Below, in pieces: positions 1-10,530 of a DNA stretch of 64,000 bases. The stretch comes from Mytilus californianus (taxonomy: Eukaryota > Mollusca > Bivalvia > Mytilida > Mytilidae), in the NCBI RefSeq assembly GCF_021869535.1, contig NW_026262581.1, positions 77,219,955 through 77,283,954 on the forward strand, in the 5' to 3' direction. A program made the translations under genes and the position numbers. The notes under the pieces are model-generated. The model did not search any database and was not told the DNA's origin. It was given only the letters and a program-made list of their open reading frames with translations. Position 1 is the first letter of the stretch. Every line of letters starts with the position of its first letter.

Positions 1-310
1 CATGTAATCTATAAAGTTAACATTATAGTGAATATGTGCACATACTTTCAAGTTGATGTTGCAACTACCTCAGACCAAAACTTTAACCTACCTTATACCA
101 AATCTTTAATCTGTTCAGTGATTGGTGAAATCTAGGTCAAAACATTGCTTTTGCATATATTGTAAGAACTTCACATCATAATGAACATGAATACTAAGTT
201 TCAAGAAGACATGACCTCAACTTCATGGTAAACTATATTAAAACCAAACTTTAACCAGATATCAAAAGGGTGGACAGCTTGACATACTGGAAAACACAAT
301 CATAAGTAGG
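1..310 (+). repeat. Degenerate copy of an E-type dispersed repeat
   Basis: The stretch repeats phrases such as 'actaagtttcaagaagac' and 'accaaaactttaacc'. The same wording occurs in the E element at 40174-48480 ('aagtttcaagttgattgg', 'accaaaaactttaacc'). It is decayed and has no clear ends; the left end may lie outside the window. Same plus orientation as all other copies. Confidence 0.4.
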
Positions 311-2289
311 CATAAAAAGTGAAAAGAGTGATGTTTAAAATGAGGATCTCTGCCAACTGAAGGCTGGTAGACAAGACCTTTTTAGGACACTGGGCTGTTC
401 GCTTACTCTGGGATTTCATGTGGAAATTAAAATAAAAATCAAGGAATTGTATATTCTAAACTGAAGATTTCTTCAATTTTGTATTTACTCTTATGATAAA
501 GTTATTTCCTAAAAGGATAATTATACTATAAAAGGGAAGCAACTCTTACAAAACTTATCAAATAAAAAGACACATTGATGAATCATAAAATTAACAAACT
601 ATTAATCTAACATTAATCTACAATATGACACTCTATAAAGAATAAATACCTATTAATTTCCCCATTAATAAAACATGCACATTGTATTATGCTTTTAAAA
701 TATCAATCTGATAATTAATCTGATTAACGTGACTATATTACTATGGTGAGAGGGCGAGAAATGTCATATCGTATTTTTCCACCATCCAAAGTCCATTAAT
801 CAAGCAATGGAATTAACCCTGGTTTATAACAATTCAAAATTGATGTCCTGCAATTCAACCAAGTGTAAACTAAGACTTTCTTGATGGGAAAAGTAGGAAA
901 CATTTTGATGTAAATGAAGTGATTTATTCTGTGGAATCCTCAACTTCCCTCCCTTGAGATCGCAGATTTTTTTCATTGTGACATAAAAATCAATAGCCAT
1001 GATTAGCCTGACAATAATTGTCTGAAGAAACTGTTATAAATATATCACACAGAACTAAAATCAGATCTACAAGCTATTTAAAAGTAGTGCGACAGACTTC
1101 CACAAAAAGACTAAAGTAGTCATTCAAATATGAATAATGGCATTGTTATATAATTATATACTAGGAACTGATTTAATATATGTAGGCTTAATACAACTTG
1201 AGAAAGCATCAGCAGCCTATAAGATTTACATATGAAACAGATTCATCTTTTAGCTAGCTACATTAGTTGATATAAGGATTATTCTGCCAGTTTTAATACA
1301 CCTAGATTTTTTTTCATGAATTGCCTTGTCCTAAAAAAAAAAAAAAAAAATTCTGAAGGACATTTAACTGTCTTGAAGTTGCGAAAATAAGTTGGTTTAC
1401 ATTCAGTAACACTTTTGAAGGACATTTTTATTTAGGAGATAACAGATTGTATTTGAAGATTTGTGGGCATCAATTGGCAATTTGATGGTGGGAAATTGAG
1501 TATACTGGCCACACTGCAAACTGGCAAATCTTCAAACACAGCACTTTTATCACAACTGAATGAAAACACCAAGCAAACATTTTAAAATCAGTTAAAAATT
1601 GTCTGGGCTGGCATATAAAATTTTAGACCATCAATTATAGAATTAATGCCCTTCTATTTGTGGCATCATTCAATCCAAATCACAATGAACATCACAGTCA
1701 GTGTTGCATTAGAAATTCGGTTTAACTTTACAATCTAACACAGTAACAAAGTACATTGGAAGAACATTCAAGTATTAAAGATATTCTTGTGTGAATAAAA
1801 GAGGGGAGGTGGTGTGCATCAATAAAATAGCAACCCACCAAAACCAAACAAAAAACAAAAAAAGAGAATGCCCTTAATATTCTGTATGAATTTTTATCTT
1901 TGTAAGTATAAATCATATGATATCCAAATATAATGAAATGAAGTTTGAATCATGGAGTATTTATTCCAATATTGATTTTCTGTCTTATAACAGGGAACTT
2001 CAAACCTTTCCTTATCTAATCAAACTGGCATTGCACATTCTCAACAGTCAAATCATTCAAACTCGATTAGAATTTTGTCATCAACATCATTAAGGCATAG
2101 CATATGACCTACATATAACTTGATTCTAATAAGCAGCAATGTTCCCAAGCATACTAAGAAGCCACTTTAACAAATGAAATATAACACAGAAAACTAGGTG
2201 TAAAGAGATGACATGAATACCCCTACTTCCAGAATCATTAAGAATTTCATATTTAAATAAAGACATGCTGAATGAACAACAAAAAAATC
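311..2289. other. Gene-free stretch
   Basis: AT-rich sequence with stop codons in all frames beyond short chance ORFs. It contains a long A run at about 1334-1350 and no splice pair, tandem array or inverted repeat that I can support. Probably PMCA intron. Confidence 0.5.
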
Positions 2290-3123
2290 ATTATACACAA
2301 ATAAACCCAGTACAACCACAATGAAATTTTCTAATTCCAGCTGGCAAGGGCTGAAATTCTATGAAAAAGAGGCGAAAGATAACAAAGGGACATTCAAACT
2401 CATAATTTGAAAATAAACTGACAACGCCATGACTAAAAAAGAAAAAGACCAACAGAAAAATAACAGTACACAAAACACAACATAGAAAACTAAAGACTAA
2501 GTAACACAAACCCTACCAAAAACTAGGGGTGACCTCTGGTGCCCGGAAGGGTAAGCAGATCCTGCTTCACATGTGGCAACCTTTTGTGTTTCTCATGTAA
2601 GTACAAACCCGGTGACAAGTCTAATTCGGTAGGTCACATTCGGGGGAAAAGGAACAGGATTGTAATTACGACAATTGGAACATATCCGTTGTCATGTGTG
2701 AAACATATATTCCATAACAGTCAACCAACTCGTGATGGCATCTGTAAAATTTACGAAGGGATGATTTCAACTTCACCACTTGGAACTCTTGGTTTAATAG
2801 CTTCCTTGTGAGCAGCAACCCTCTATCAAGGAAATCATGATACTTTTTGATAGGAAATACCAGCCCTGGAATATCCTATCAAGTGGGAGATGTATACTCT
2901 GTATGCAGGCATATTTTGCTATGTATAAGAAATGGAAAGTTCACAATTGGGAAGCTAAAATCATCTCTTTTGTCGTAAAGTTTTGTTGTCAACCGACCCT
3001 CATTGTCAATTTCTAGATGTAAGTCAAGATATGAGGCAGACTTAACTGTATTTGTTGCATCCTTAATCTCAAGTTCGATGGGATTGATGCATTCAACATA
3101 GTCACCAAATTTTGAACAGGTAA
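2290..3123 (-). pseudogene. 3' fragment of a decayed reverse-transcriptase-type retroelement
   Basis: Read on the minus strand from about 3123, one frame gives retroelement-like protein with the phrases YLDLHLEIDNEG and KLYDKRDDF, then NFPF. After a frame change it gives PAYRVYISHLIGYSRA, and after another frame change DFLDRGLLLTRKLL and LKSSLRKFY, ending at a stop near 2666. From memory these phrases belong to the C-terminal part of a reverse-transcriptase protein common in bivalve genomes; I cannot assign the clade (Penelope-like or other). The 2290-2665 tail looks like its 3' UTR. At least two frameshifts and the lack of an RT core show it is dead. It is unrelated in sequence to the LINE at 51.8-58 kb, and it lies in the same orientation as the host gene. 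Confidence 0.6.
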
Positions 3124-3127
3124 AACT

Positions 3128-3763
3128 GTGAGCTACTGCTCACTGATGATACCCCCGCCGTAATATTTCGGTAAACAGGAAGTTGTTTCTGAAAACGCAT
3201 CATACGGTAGTGCTGACTTATATAAACCCTGAAACCAAATTTCAGAAATCCTTGTCAAGCAGTTCCTGAGAAAAATATGACAAACATTTTCAACTTGGCT
3301 ATCATGTGTAAAATAATACAAGTGTTCGGTAAACAGGAAGTTGTTGAGTGATGAATCTGAAAACGCATCACATGGTGTAACTTACTTATATAAACCCTGA
3401 AACCAAATTTCAGAAATCCTTGTCAAGAAGTTCCTGAGACTTAGATCTGTAATTATTTACAGGCATAACGTAATATCATCCAGACGACGGTTGGATTTCA
3501 GAATGATTGTGGATATAACAGATTCAGAATGTCAGAAAATGGACACAGAGTGGCATTCCATGAAAATAAAGTAATCTTAAATGAACCACAACTTTTATCT
3601 GCAAACTTATCATTCATTATAAAAGAAAGAGACAAAAATCAACAAAAGGTAAACTCAATCTTTAACAAACTTTTGTACACTTCTAATCCAAAAGTCAACT
3701 CAATATAACAGAAACAAGGGTAAAACTTAATGCCCCCTCCGCTACGGTGGGGGCATAAAAATC
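3128..3763 (+). mobile_element. Hairpin-ended element, family F ('ATGCCCCC' type)
   Basis: The 5' end is a hairpin at 3128-3143 (GTGAGC, loop tact, GCTCAC), followed by 'tgatgatacccccgcc'. The 3' end is a hairpin at 3730-3756 (ATGCCCC ... GGGGCAT) followed by AAAA. Inside are two units about 158 bp apart, starting with 'cggtaaacaggaagttgt' at 3169 and 3327. No coding capacity. The central part (3450-3640) is unlike the repeat unit and may be a separate insertion. Relatives: 30229-31234 and 50235-50505. Confidence 0.65.
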
Positions 3764-4316
3764 CAGACAACTTATAGATCTGGGAATCATGGAAGGACAA
3801 ACAATAAACAGCTTCTATTCCACACACCAATATTGCAGCTTTTTCAAATAGCAATAATAATTCATGATTTGTGGATGCTTTATATTATATATTATATTGC
3901 ATATATTTTAGGGTCAGTAACTTTTAAATGTCATGTGAATACTCCTAGTAGACATACCATGATGTAGATTTTTATCTTTCTATCTTACAAGGTAATTGTC
4001 CAGAGGAAGACATGTCATCCTACCCAGACACATTATTGTGAAATAAAGCTGAAATGTTTCCCCACTTTTGATCCTACTCCTGAATTTTTATGTGCTAACA
4101 ACTTAACCAGGGAAGCAGCAAATAACAATTTCACAGTCTTTTGTAGATTGATTTCGGAATGAACTCATGACCTCAGTCATAATTCAAATGTTGATGCTCA
4201 ATGGTGACATGCCATCATTTCAAGACAAGCTACAGCAATAAGAAATATTCTCTAATTAAATCTGCAATATTTACACATTACTCTTAATTCTCCATACATA
4301 TTTAATGTATTCTCAC

Positions 4317-4500
4317 CTTCATTAGGTGAAGTAAATAATAAATTACAGATTTCTATAACACTGCCATATTTGCTTTGTATATGTTCTACAGCTTCTAATC
4401 CTTTTTGTTCGTTAATTGTTCGTAGATCTGGTATGCTTATTCCATAATTTCCATCTCTACAACGAGATGGACCAAGGCCATCCTGCTCATCACCTGCCAT
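4317..4500 (-). CDS. ATP2B: Plasma-membrane Ca2+-transporting ATPase (PMCA), first coding exon
   Basis: The minus-strand exon encodes 61 residues plus the first base of a Gly codon, starting MAGDEQDGLG and ending LLFTSPNE. The stretch GISIPDLRTINEQKG ... IQSKYGSVIEICNLL ... TSPNEG follows the N-terminal cytosolic region of animal PMCA pumps, which have GITLxELRxLM, Y-G-D/S-V-x-x-IC and the near-invariant TSPNEG just before the first membrane segments. PMCA is a P2B-type ATPase that exports Ca2+ from the cytosol and is controlled by calmodulin at its far C-terminus; neither the pump core nor that region is in this window. The exon ends in a strong donor (GAAG|GTGAGA, intron from 4316), phase 1. 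Its frame stays open past the donor, but the residues after SPNEG no longer resemble PMCA. The next exon was not found between 1 and 4316, so that intron probably runs off the left edge. The ATG at 4498-4500 is the only Met before the conserved block. Confidence 0.88.
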
Positions 4501-4529
4501 AATTCTGATTATGTCTTCAGCTTATTTGT
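4501..4529 (-). other. ATP2B: 5'-UTR part of the PMCA first coding exon, with splice acceptor
   Basis: On the minus strand the ATG is preceded by 29 nt of leader and then by a good acceptor: a T/C-rich tract 'cctttttctattttcag' ending at 4530. So the first coding exon is not the first exon. The leader contains a TAA at its bases 19-21 that would close an upstream ORF if the 20517-20538 segment is spliced on. Confidence 0.7.
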
Positions 4530-4677
4530 CTGAAAATAGAAAAAGGTAAAATTTAAGATGAGATCAACCATGATTTATCACAGTATTCATCAGAATACAA
4601 TAATTATGCAGTATTCTTGCAGTATAGCTTCAAATTTTGGATCTTATGAAAATTTAGTACTTTTAACAGCTTTTAAA

Positions 4678-4883
4678 ATACTGTAAATTCAAAAATTATT
4701 GTGGACATTATTATTATTGCTATTGTTAGACAATTAACATCAATAGGAGTTTAAATATTGTGATTTCAGGAAATGCTAAATACAAATAATGCTATCACAA
4801 GTTAAAAGTTTTTATTTTTGCCATATCTTTTTACAAGTTTCACAATGATAAAAACATGGCAAAACTTTCAGAATTAACAGTAT
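4678..4883. mobile_element. MITE-like element, 206 bp
   Basis: Terminal inverted repeats: 'atactgtaaattc' at 4678 and 'gaattaacagtat' ending at 4883, one mismatch over 13 bp. The interior carries imperfect inverted phrases and no ORF. A close relative sits at 50822-50953, and the element at 8625-8837 has similar ends. A TA target, as for Tc1/mariner-type MITEs, is plausible. Confidence 0.55.
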
Positions 4884-5309
4884 ATGCTTTATACTAACTT
4901 GGGGCTCTTGCATGACTGCTTGGTGTCTTTAGCAATATTAAATGCATATATACCATTTTTCTTGCAAAATCCATGCTTTTAATTTGATATATTGCATTTG
5001 CATATTATGAAACTATATTCCATGTATAGTCTTGTGGGATTTGAAACCAGAACTGGAAGTTGCTTCTTTCGATATAAATAATATCAATCTAAAGCAATGG
5101 ATTTGTCATATAACTTGCATCATTACAATAAAATGCTCCGCAGGGCGCAGCTTGATACGACCGCAGAGGTCGAACCCTGAACAGTTGGGGCAAGTATGGA
5201 CACAACATTCAAGCTTGATACAGCTTTGCATTTGGATTGTGATTAAATATTTGACACAGCATAGGTTTCTGACACAGAATGAATGTGGTCTAAGAACTTA
5301 AAAATTTTA

Positions 5310-5690
5310 AATTGGACATTCACCTATTATGGTCCAATATCCAAAATCTAAATACATGGTTAGATTCAGCATATCAAAGAACCCCAATAATTCAATTTTT
5401 GATGAAATCAAACAAAAGTTTAATTTTGGACCCCGATTTGGAACAACTTGAAAACTGGGCCCATAATCAAAAATCTAAATACATGTTTAGATTCAGCATA
5501 TCAAAGAACCCCAATAATTCAATTTTTGATGAAATCAAACAAAGTTTAATTTTGGACCCTTTGGACCTCAATGTGGACCAATTTAAAAACGGGGCCCAAA
5601 ATCCAAAAACTAAATACACGGTTAGATTCAGCATATTAAAGAACCCCAAGAATTCAAGAATAAAACCCCATTGAAATTAGTCAAGAAATA
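5310..5690 (+). repeat. ~128-bp minisatellite of family A
   Basis: About three units marked by 'aaatctaaatacatg', 'cagcatatcaaagaacccc' and 'tttaattttggaccc', spaced roughly 127-135 bp. The same unit forms the long arrays at 41.27-43.75 kb and 46.17-46.6 kb. The frame is open by chance of unit length; I do not regard it as coding. Confidence 0.85.
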
Positions 5691-5714
5691 AGCAATTTAT
5701 ATGAAGTATCTTCT

Positions 5715-5940
5715 TTTGCACAATACTGTGCAATTAAATATTTCTTGCTATTGCGCAATACTGTACAATTGACAATTTCTTGCTATTGCGCAATATTGTG
5801 CTATTGGATATTTCTTGCTATTGCGCAATACTGTGCAATTGAAGATTTCTTGCTATTGCGCAATACTGTGCAATTGAAGATTTCTTGCTATTGTGCAATA
5901 CTGTGCAATGAAAATTTCTTGCTATTGCACAATACTTATT
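5715..5940 (+). repeat. 35-bp tandem repeat
   Basis: About six copies of a unit containing 'ttgcgcaatactgtgcaatt' with 35-bp spacing (for example 5821 and 5856). The core TTGCGCAATA ... TTGTGCAAT is itself partly self-complementary. The same array recurs at 43827-44045. Confidence 0.85.
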
Positions 5941-6109
5941 ATATAATAATTTACACATCCTGTTTGGTGTGTATCTCCTACCATATCATTATCATTTGCT
6001 TTTAAATATAAATCAGAAATAACCAACTTAAAATGGAAAATTTTAAAAGAAAAGAAAAAGGAAAAAAAAAAAATCCCCCCCCAAATTTTTTGAACCCCCT
6101 TATGATTCA

Positions 6110-6665
6110 TCACCCCCAAACTCAATCTCAGCCTTCCCTTTGTGGTATGGTACCTTGCAGTACAATTTCAGAGAGATCCATACACTTGAACACAAGTTAT
6201 TGTCTGGAAACTAGAAAAATGTGTTTTTTGGCCCCTTTTTGGCCCCAAATTCCTAAACATTTAGGGCAATTACCCCAAAACTCAAACCCAGCTTTCCCTT
6301 TGTGATATGGAACCTTGTAGTACAATTTCAGAAAGATCCATAGACTTACACACAAGTTATTGTCATGAAACTAGAAAAATGCTTGTTTTTTGCCCCTTTT
6401 TTGGCCCCTAATTCCTAAAATTTTGAGGCAATTACCCCCAAAATCAATCCCAGCATTCCTTTTGTGATATGGAACCTTGTGGTACAATGTCAGAGAGATC
6501 CATACACTAACACACAAGTTATGTCTGGAAGTTACAAAAATGCTTATTTTTGGCCTCTTTTTGGCCCCTAATTCCTTTACTGTTGGTAACATAACCCCCA
6601 AAATCAATTCCAACCTTCCTTTTGTGGTATTGAACCTTGTGGTAAAATTTCATAGAGATCCATTA
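6110..6665 (+). repeat. ~161-bp tandem repeat
   Basis: Four units marked by 'ctttgtggtatggtacctt' or its variants at about 6138, 6298, 6460 and 6620, with 'ttggccccta' spacers. Also present at 44.23-44.8 kb and 47.26-47.55 kb. Confidence 0.85.
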
Positions 6666-6950
6666 ACTTAAACTAAAGTTAGAGTGCGAAAACCAATGTG
6701 TCTTCGGACGACGACGATGACGCCAACGTCATACCAATATACGACCACAAAAATTTTTTAGCGGTCGTATAAAAATCAGCAAATATACAACATTAAGCAA
6801 ACAGGGCCTTAGATGTAGTGGTTATCATGCACTCTCAGAATTATTTGTTTAACACTATCGACTGTGTCTTGAGTGAAAATCAACAATTACATCCTCCAAA
6901 AGCAAGGGGTTTCGGCTTCAATCTTAATATTGACTAGGATTGCCAGTTTT

Positions 6951-7411
6951 CTATAAACCATAAAAGTTTTGGCTCTATCAACTGCACTATTGCAATACTC
7001 TGTCTAAGCAATGCTATACTTTGGTAATTATTGGTTGTTTAGTGAAAGCTTCAAATGTTTGAAACATGCTCACACCGGGTATCCCAATCCGAAAATGCGG
7101 AGGGATTCGAAACCCGATGAGCAATAAATGAAAAATGTGTAAAGGTGGGTAAGTAAAAATGGATCCAATTAACATGGAAGAATAATGCTCCGTGGGAATC
7201 AGATCCAGATTTTACTTACCAACACTTTGCTCATCAATTAGTCCTCGGGATTTAGTTTCCTCCGCAGATTTGAATCGGGATACCTGGTGTGAGCATGTTT
7301 CAAACATTTGGAGCTTTCAGTAAATAACCAATAATTATCAAAGTATCGCTTTGCTTAGACAGAGTATTGCTATAGTGCAGTTGATAGAGCCAAAACTTTT
7401 AAAGTTTATAG
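6951..7411. mobile_element. Long-palindrome (fold-back) MITE, 461 bp
   Basis: The outer ~165 bp at each side are inverted repeats. Left: 'ctataaaccataaaagtttt', 'ggctctatcaactgcact' and 'aaacatgctcacaccgggta'. Right: their near-exact complements, ending 'aaagtttatag' at 7411. The loop of about 110-130 bp has no ORF. A few mismatches separate the arms. TA may be the duplicated target. Confidence 0.8.
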
Positions 7412-7569
7412 CTCATAAAAAGTCAATAAATATGGAATATTCTCTGAACAACAATGGTGAAGTTTGCATAGGAATGTCCTGTAATACAACAAACTAAAGA
7501 CATAATTAAAATACACCTGTTGAGATGCACAAGTATTTTAAAGCTTATGAAGTTCATATCTAAGTATAT

Positions 7570-7645
7570 AAAAATAAGAAGATGTGGTATGATTGCCAAT
7601 GGGACAACTATCCACTAGACCAAATGACGTCGGTTTAGTCTGAAA
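7570..7645 (-). repeat. Fragment of a common mussel dispersed repeat
   Basis: 'agatgtggtatgattgcc' followed by 'gggacaactatccac' is the reverse of the 3' end of the repeats at 21485-21760 and 23480-23765. Further fragments are at 8865-8930 and 48484-48540. Short and without clear ends. Confidence 0.5.
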
Positions 7646-8236
7646 ATAAATGTCATAACCATATACATCTTGCCCCTAGTAATATACAGTTTTGATAATT
7701 GGTCTAATTTCTCTAGTCTTTTTTTATGCAACTGATTGAGAAGATCAAAAGCTGACTAACACCAAAAGCTACAATATGCACTGAGATAACTGGAACCCCA
7801 TCATCCATGATATTCTTCATATGAATGTTTTGTTGTATTTAATGTCAAAGCAAGCATCCGTCTGTAGACATAATAAATAATATTTTGATTATTTGTAAAC
7901 CTGACTCATGTTTGGATAAATAACAATGACAATTCTTCACAAAGTATTTGAATTAGTTTAACAGTTAAAGCAGATGTATCAACCAATATGCAATTATAAA
8001 CGGTACACCCTTCAATTTTTTTTTTGACAGAAGTCTGTCAAGTTCCTAATGAAAATGCACACAAAGATTTCTCTGTTAGGTCTACCTACATGAACCTAAC
8101 ACAAGTAACTGGGTCATCATGGTCATAGAAATGAATGTCATCATTTACAATTAATGTACAATTAAAACATTGAATATTATAATTGCAGTGTAATACAATG
8201 TATGGGAAAAAGAGTAGTATCTTATTTTCCTGGAAT

Positions 8237-8624
8237 TAGGTTGGGTCTCAACATGGGATTTTGGGTACAGTTGTGCAGCTTGGATTTAAAAAACACCCCC
8301 CATTCATATATTGAATAATTGTGAAATCCCTACCTATTCATATATTTCACAGTGAAATCATAAACCATTCATATATTTATCAGCTCAAATAGTACCTATA
8401 TGCAATTTTAATGATAATCAGTTTGGGAAATTCAGTGAACATCGTTGCACAACAAACTGAAAAATTATGACCCATTGATATATCACAATTGGTCAATTAC
8501 TACCTATTGATATATTTCCTCGGTAAAACTGCACCCCATTGATATATTTGACTTATCAAAAAAGGGACCCATTCCAGCGGCACATATGTATATACCTTCA
8601 TATAGGAAGAGACCCCCCATGTGT
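8237..8624. repeat. Degenerate 'cattcatatat' repeat
   Basis: Irregular copies of 'acc(c)attcatatat' and 'cattgatatat' every 40-60 bp. The block lies between 'gggtctc' at the left and 'gagaccc' at the right, which could be the remains of an inverted-repeat end. Confidence 0.45.
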
Positions 8625-8837
8625 ATATTGTGGATTCATTATTATTCAATGGATACTAATTTTGGTGGATTTCGTTGGTACAGGTGAACCACGAAATTAA
8701 ATGTTCAATGAATGACAAATTTTCTATAGGCTTGTCTGCAAACTTTGGCAAAACCATGAAATTAAATATCCACGAATATGTAAGATTGCCTTAATCCACA
8801 AAAATTGGACCCATGAAAACAAATGAATCCACAGTAT
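8625..8837. mobile_element. MITE-like element, 213 bp
   Basis: Terminal inverted repeats 'atattgtggattcatt' (8625-8640) and 'aatgaatccacagtat' (8822-8837), flanked on both sides by TATA-like sequence. Internal phrases 'gtggatttcgt' and 'ccacgaaatt' are also inverted. No ORF. Non-autonomous element, probably moved by a Tc1/mariner-type transposase encoded elsewhere. Confidence 0.7.
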
Positions 8838-9339
8838 AAATAGTTGTATCATATGTATATAAAGAAATGACTGTCAATGAGACAACTATCCACTGAAGAC
8901 AATAATTATGAGAATGTGATATACAGGGCATGTGAGGTCATAAACAGGCTGCTACACAATCTAACGTGAAGACTGCTGAATGTGCAAAAAAGTATACATT
9001 TCAAATCTGTGTTAAGTTCAAAATAATACAAAAAACTCTATTTCCAAAGTGAGTGCTAACACTAAAGTTATAAAGATGGATCAAGAAAGCAATATAAACA
9101 TAGATCAATGCAGACTGTGGAAAATTTTGATTATCAATGATTGTAAACAGTTTGTGATCCATCATGACTGATGACAATAAGCTGATTTGTTCTGGTCCTC
9201 TTATTGTGTTTATTTAGACAGTATAATATATCAGTGTTTTGTGAAGAAATACAATGGATTTAATCTAAAGCTATTGACTGTTACAATACCCTAGATATAT
9301 ACAGCAATAAAATCAATAGCTGGATTCCAATAAATCTGG

Positions 9340-10530
9340 AAGAATGTTAGGGGCACCAGTCAGAAACAAAATCTATAAACAACACATTCCAGTAAATCAC
9401 AGTCAATCCTTATTAAAGACCAGGTAGATACAAAATATAAACTGTACAGAAGTAAAGAACAGGAACCAAGAAAAAACAAAATCTATAACACATTCCAGTA
9501 AATCACAGTCAATCCTTGTAAAAGACCAAGGTAGATACAAAATATAAACTGTACAGGAGTAAACAACGAGAACCAAGAAGAAACAAAATCTATAACACAT
9601 TCCAGTAAATCACAGTCAATCCTTGTAAAAGACCAAGGTAGATACAAAATATAAACTGTACAGAAGTAAACAATGGGAACCAAGAAGAAACAAAATAAAA
9701 CACATTTCAGTTTGGAAAAAAAATCTTCATTGAACACCTGAAAATCATAGAGACCCTTAGATTTTGTTAAAGATGTGGTAGACCTATAAACAGGATAGAT
9801 AATGTTGTGATTTATTGGAGTATCTTAAAGATTTCGTTTCTATCTTGGACCAATGATTTACTAGTTGATTTTGTTTTTAACTGTTAACAGTTAAAAACAA
9901 AATCTATATGGTATTTCAATAGTTTGAACCAAAATCTATACTGTACACCATTACATTAACTAATTCATGGGGACCAATGAGAAACAAAATCTATACTGTA
10001 TGCAAGTAACCAAGCAATCTGAGGGTATTGCATATGCATGTTTGCATTACAATGTCTTCTACTGACAGAACTTAAGATGAGTTCATGCTAATATGGACAA
10101 GCATTCGAGTGTGAGAGAGAAGACTGGTAAATTTCAATTTAAATAGGAATAGAGCTGTTTCTGATGTTACTTGTTTGCAAAAATCTCTCAACTAGAATGA
10201 CAACTCAAACTTAATCCATTACTTCTTATAATATGATTATAAACTTATTACCTAAATTAGTAATCTATTGATTTAGGCATTACAGTAATAAGTGCAGAAA
10301 ACCATATTTTAAAGCAATTTTTCTATATCTAGGGCCTCAACTGGAACAATTAACTCTAATTAGTAAAATATAAAATCTATAATGATGAAGTCTTAAGCAA
10401 GAGACAAATTCTATACTATATTCTAGTAAAGCATCATGGGCCAGATAGGAATATAATTTCTACTGCACTCCAATAAATGATGGGGACAAGTGAGAAACAA
10501 AATTTATATTGTACTCCAATAAATAATAGG
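9340..10530. repeat. ~106-bp tandem array with degenerate extension
   Basis: Three clean units start 'cattccagtaaatcacag' at 9385, 9491 and 9598 (spacing 106-107 bp). More diverged copies carrying 'gaaacaaaatctatactg' run to about 10530. Short ORFs in this array on the minus strand reflect the repeat and are not called as genes. Confidence 0.85.
9867..9904. repeat. 38-bp perfect palindrome
   Basis: Two 19-nt arms without a loop: left arm GATTTTGTTTTTAACTGTT, right arm its exact reverse complement. It marks a switch point where the 106-bp array unit reverses orientation: the right side carries 'acaaaatctat' as in the array, the left side its complement. Confidence 0.9.

Larger units (their letters stand above)
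5129..6774 (+). mobile_element. Composite tandem-repeat element, family A, copy 1
   Basis: Same order of modules as the copies at 41-47.6 kb. A head starts TAAAATGCTCCGC and holds the hairpin CGACC-gcaga-GGTCG. Then come a ~128-bp minisatellite, a 35-bp tandem, a ~161-bp tandem, a GAC-rich stretch 'cggacgacgacgatgacg', and a terminal stem pairing ATACGACC with GCGGTCGTAT at 6761-6770, followed by AAAA. The head also contains ATACGACCGC, the exact reverse complement of the last ten bases of the stem, so head and tail carry a 10-bp inverted repeat. No transposase. ORFs of 60-120 codons inside it simply follow the tandem unit. End positions rest on the nested copies at 41-47.6 kb. Confidence 0.75.
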
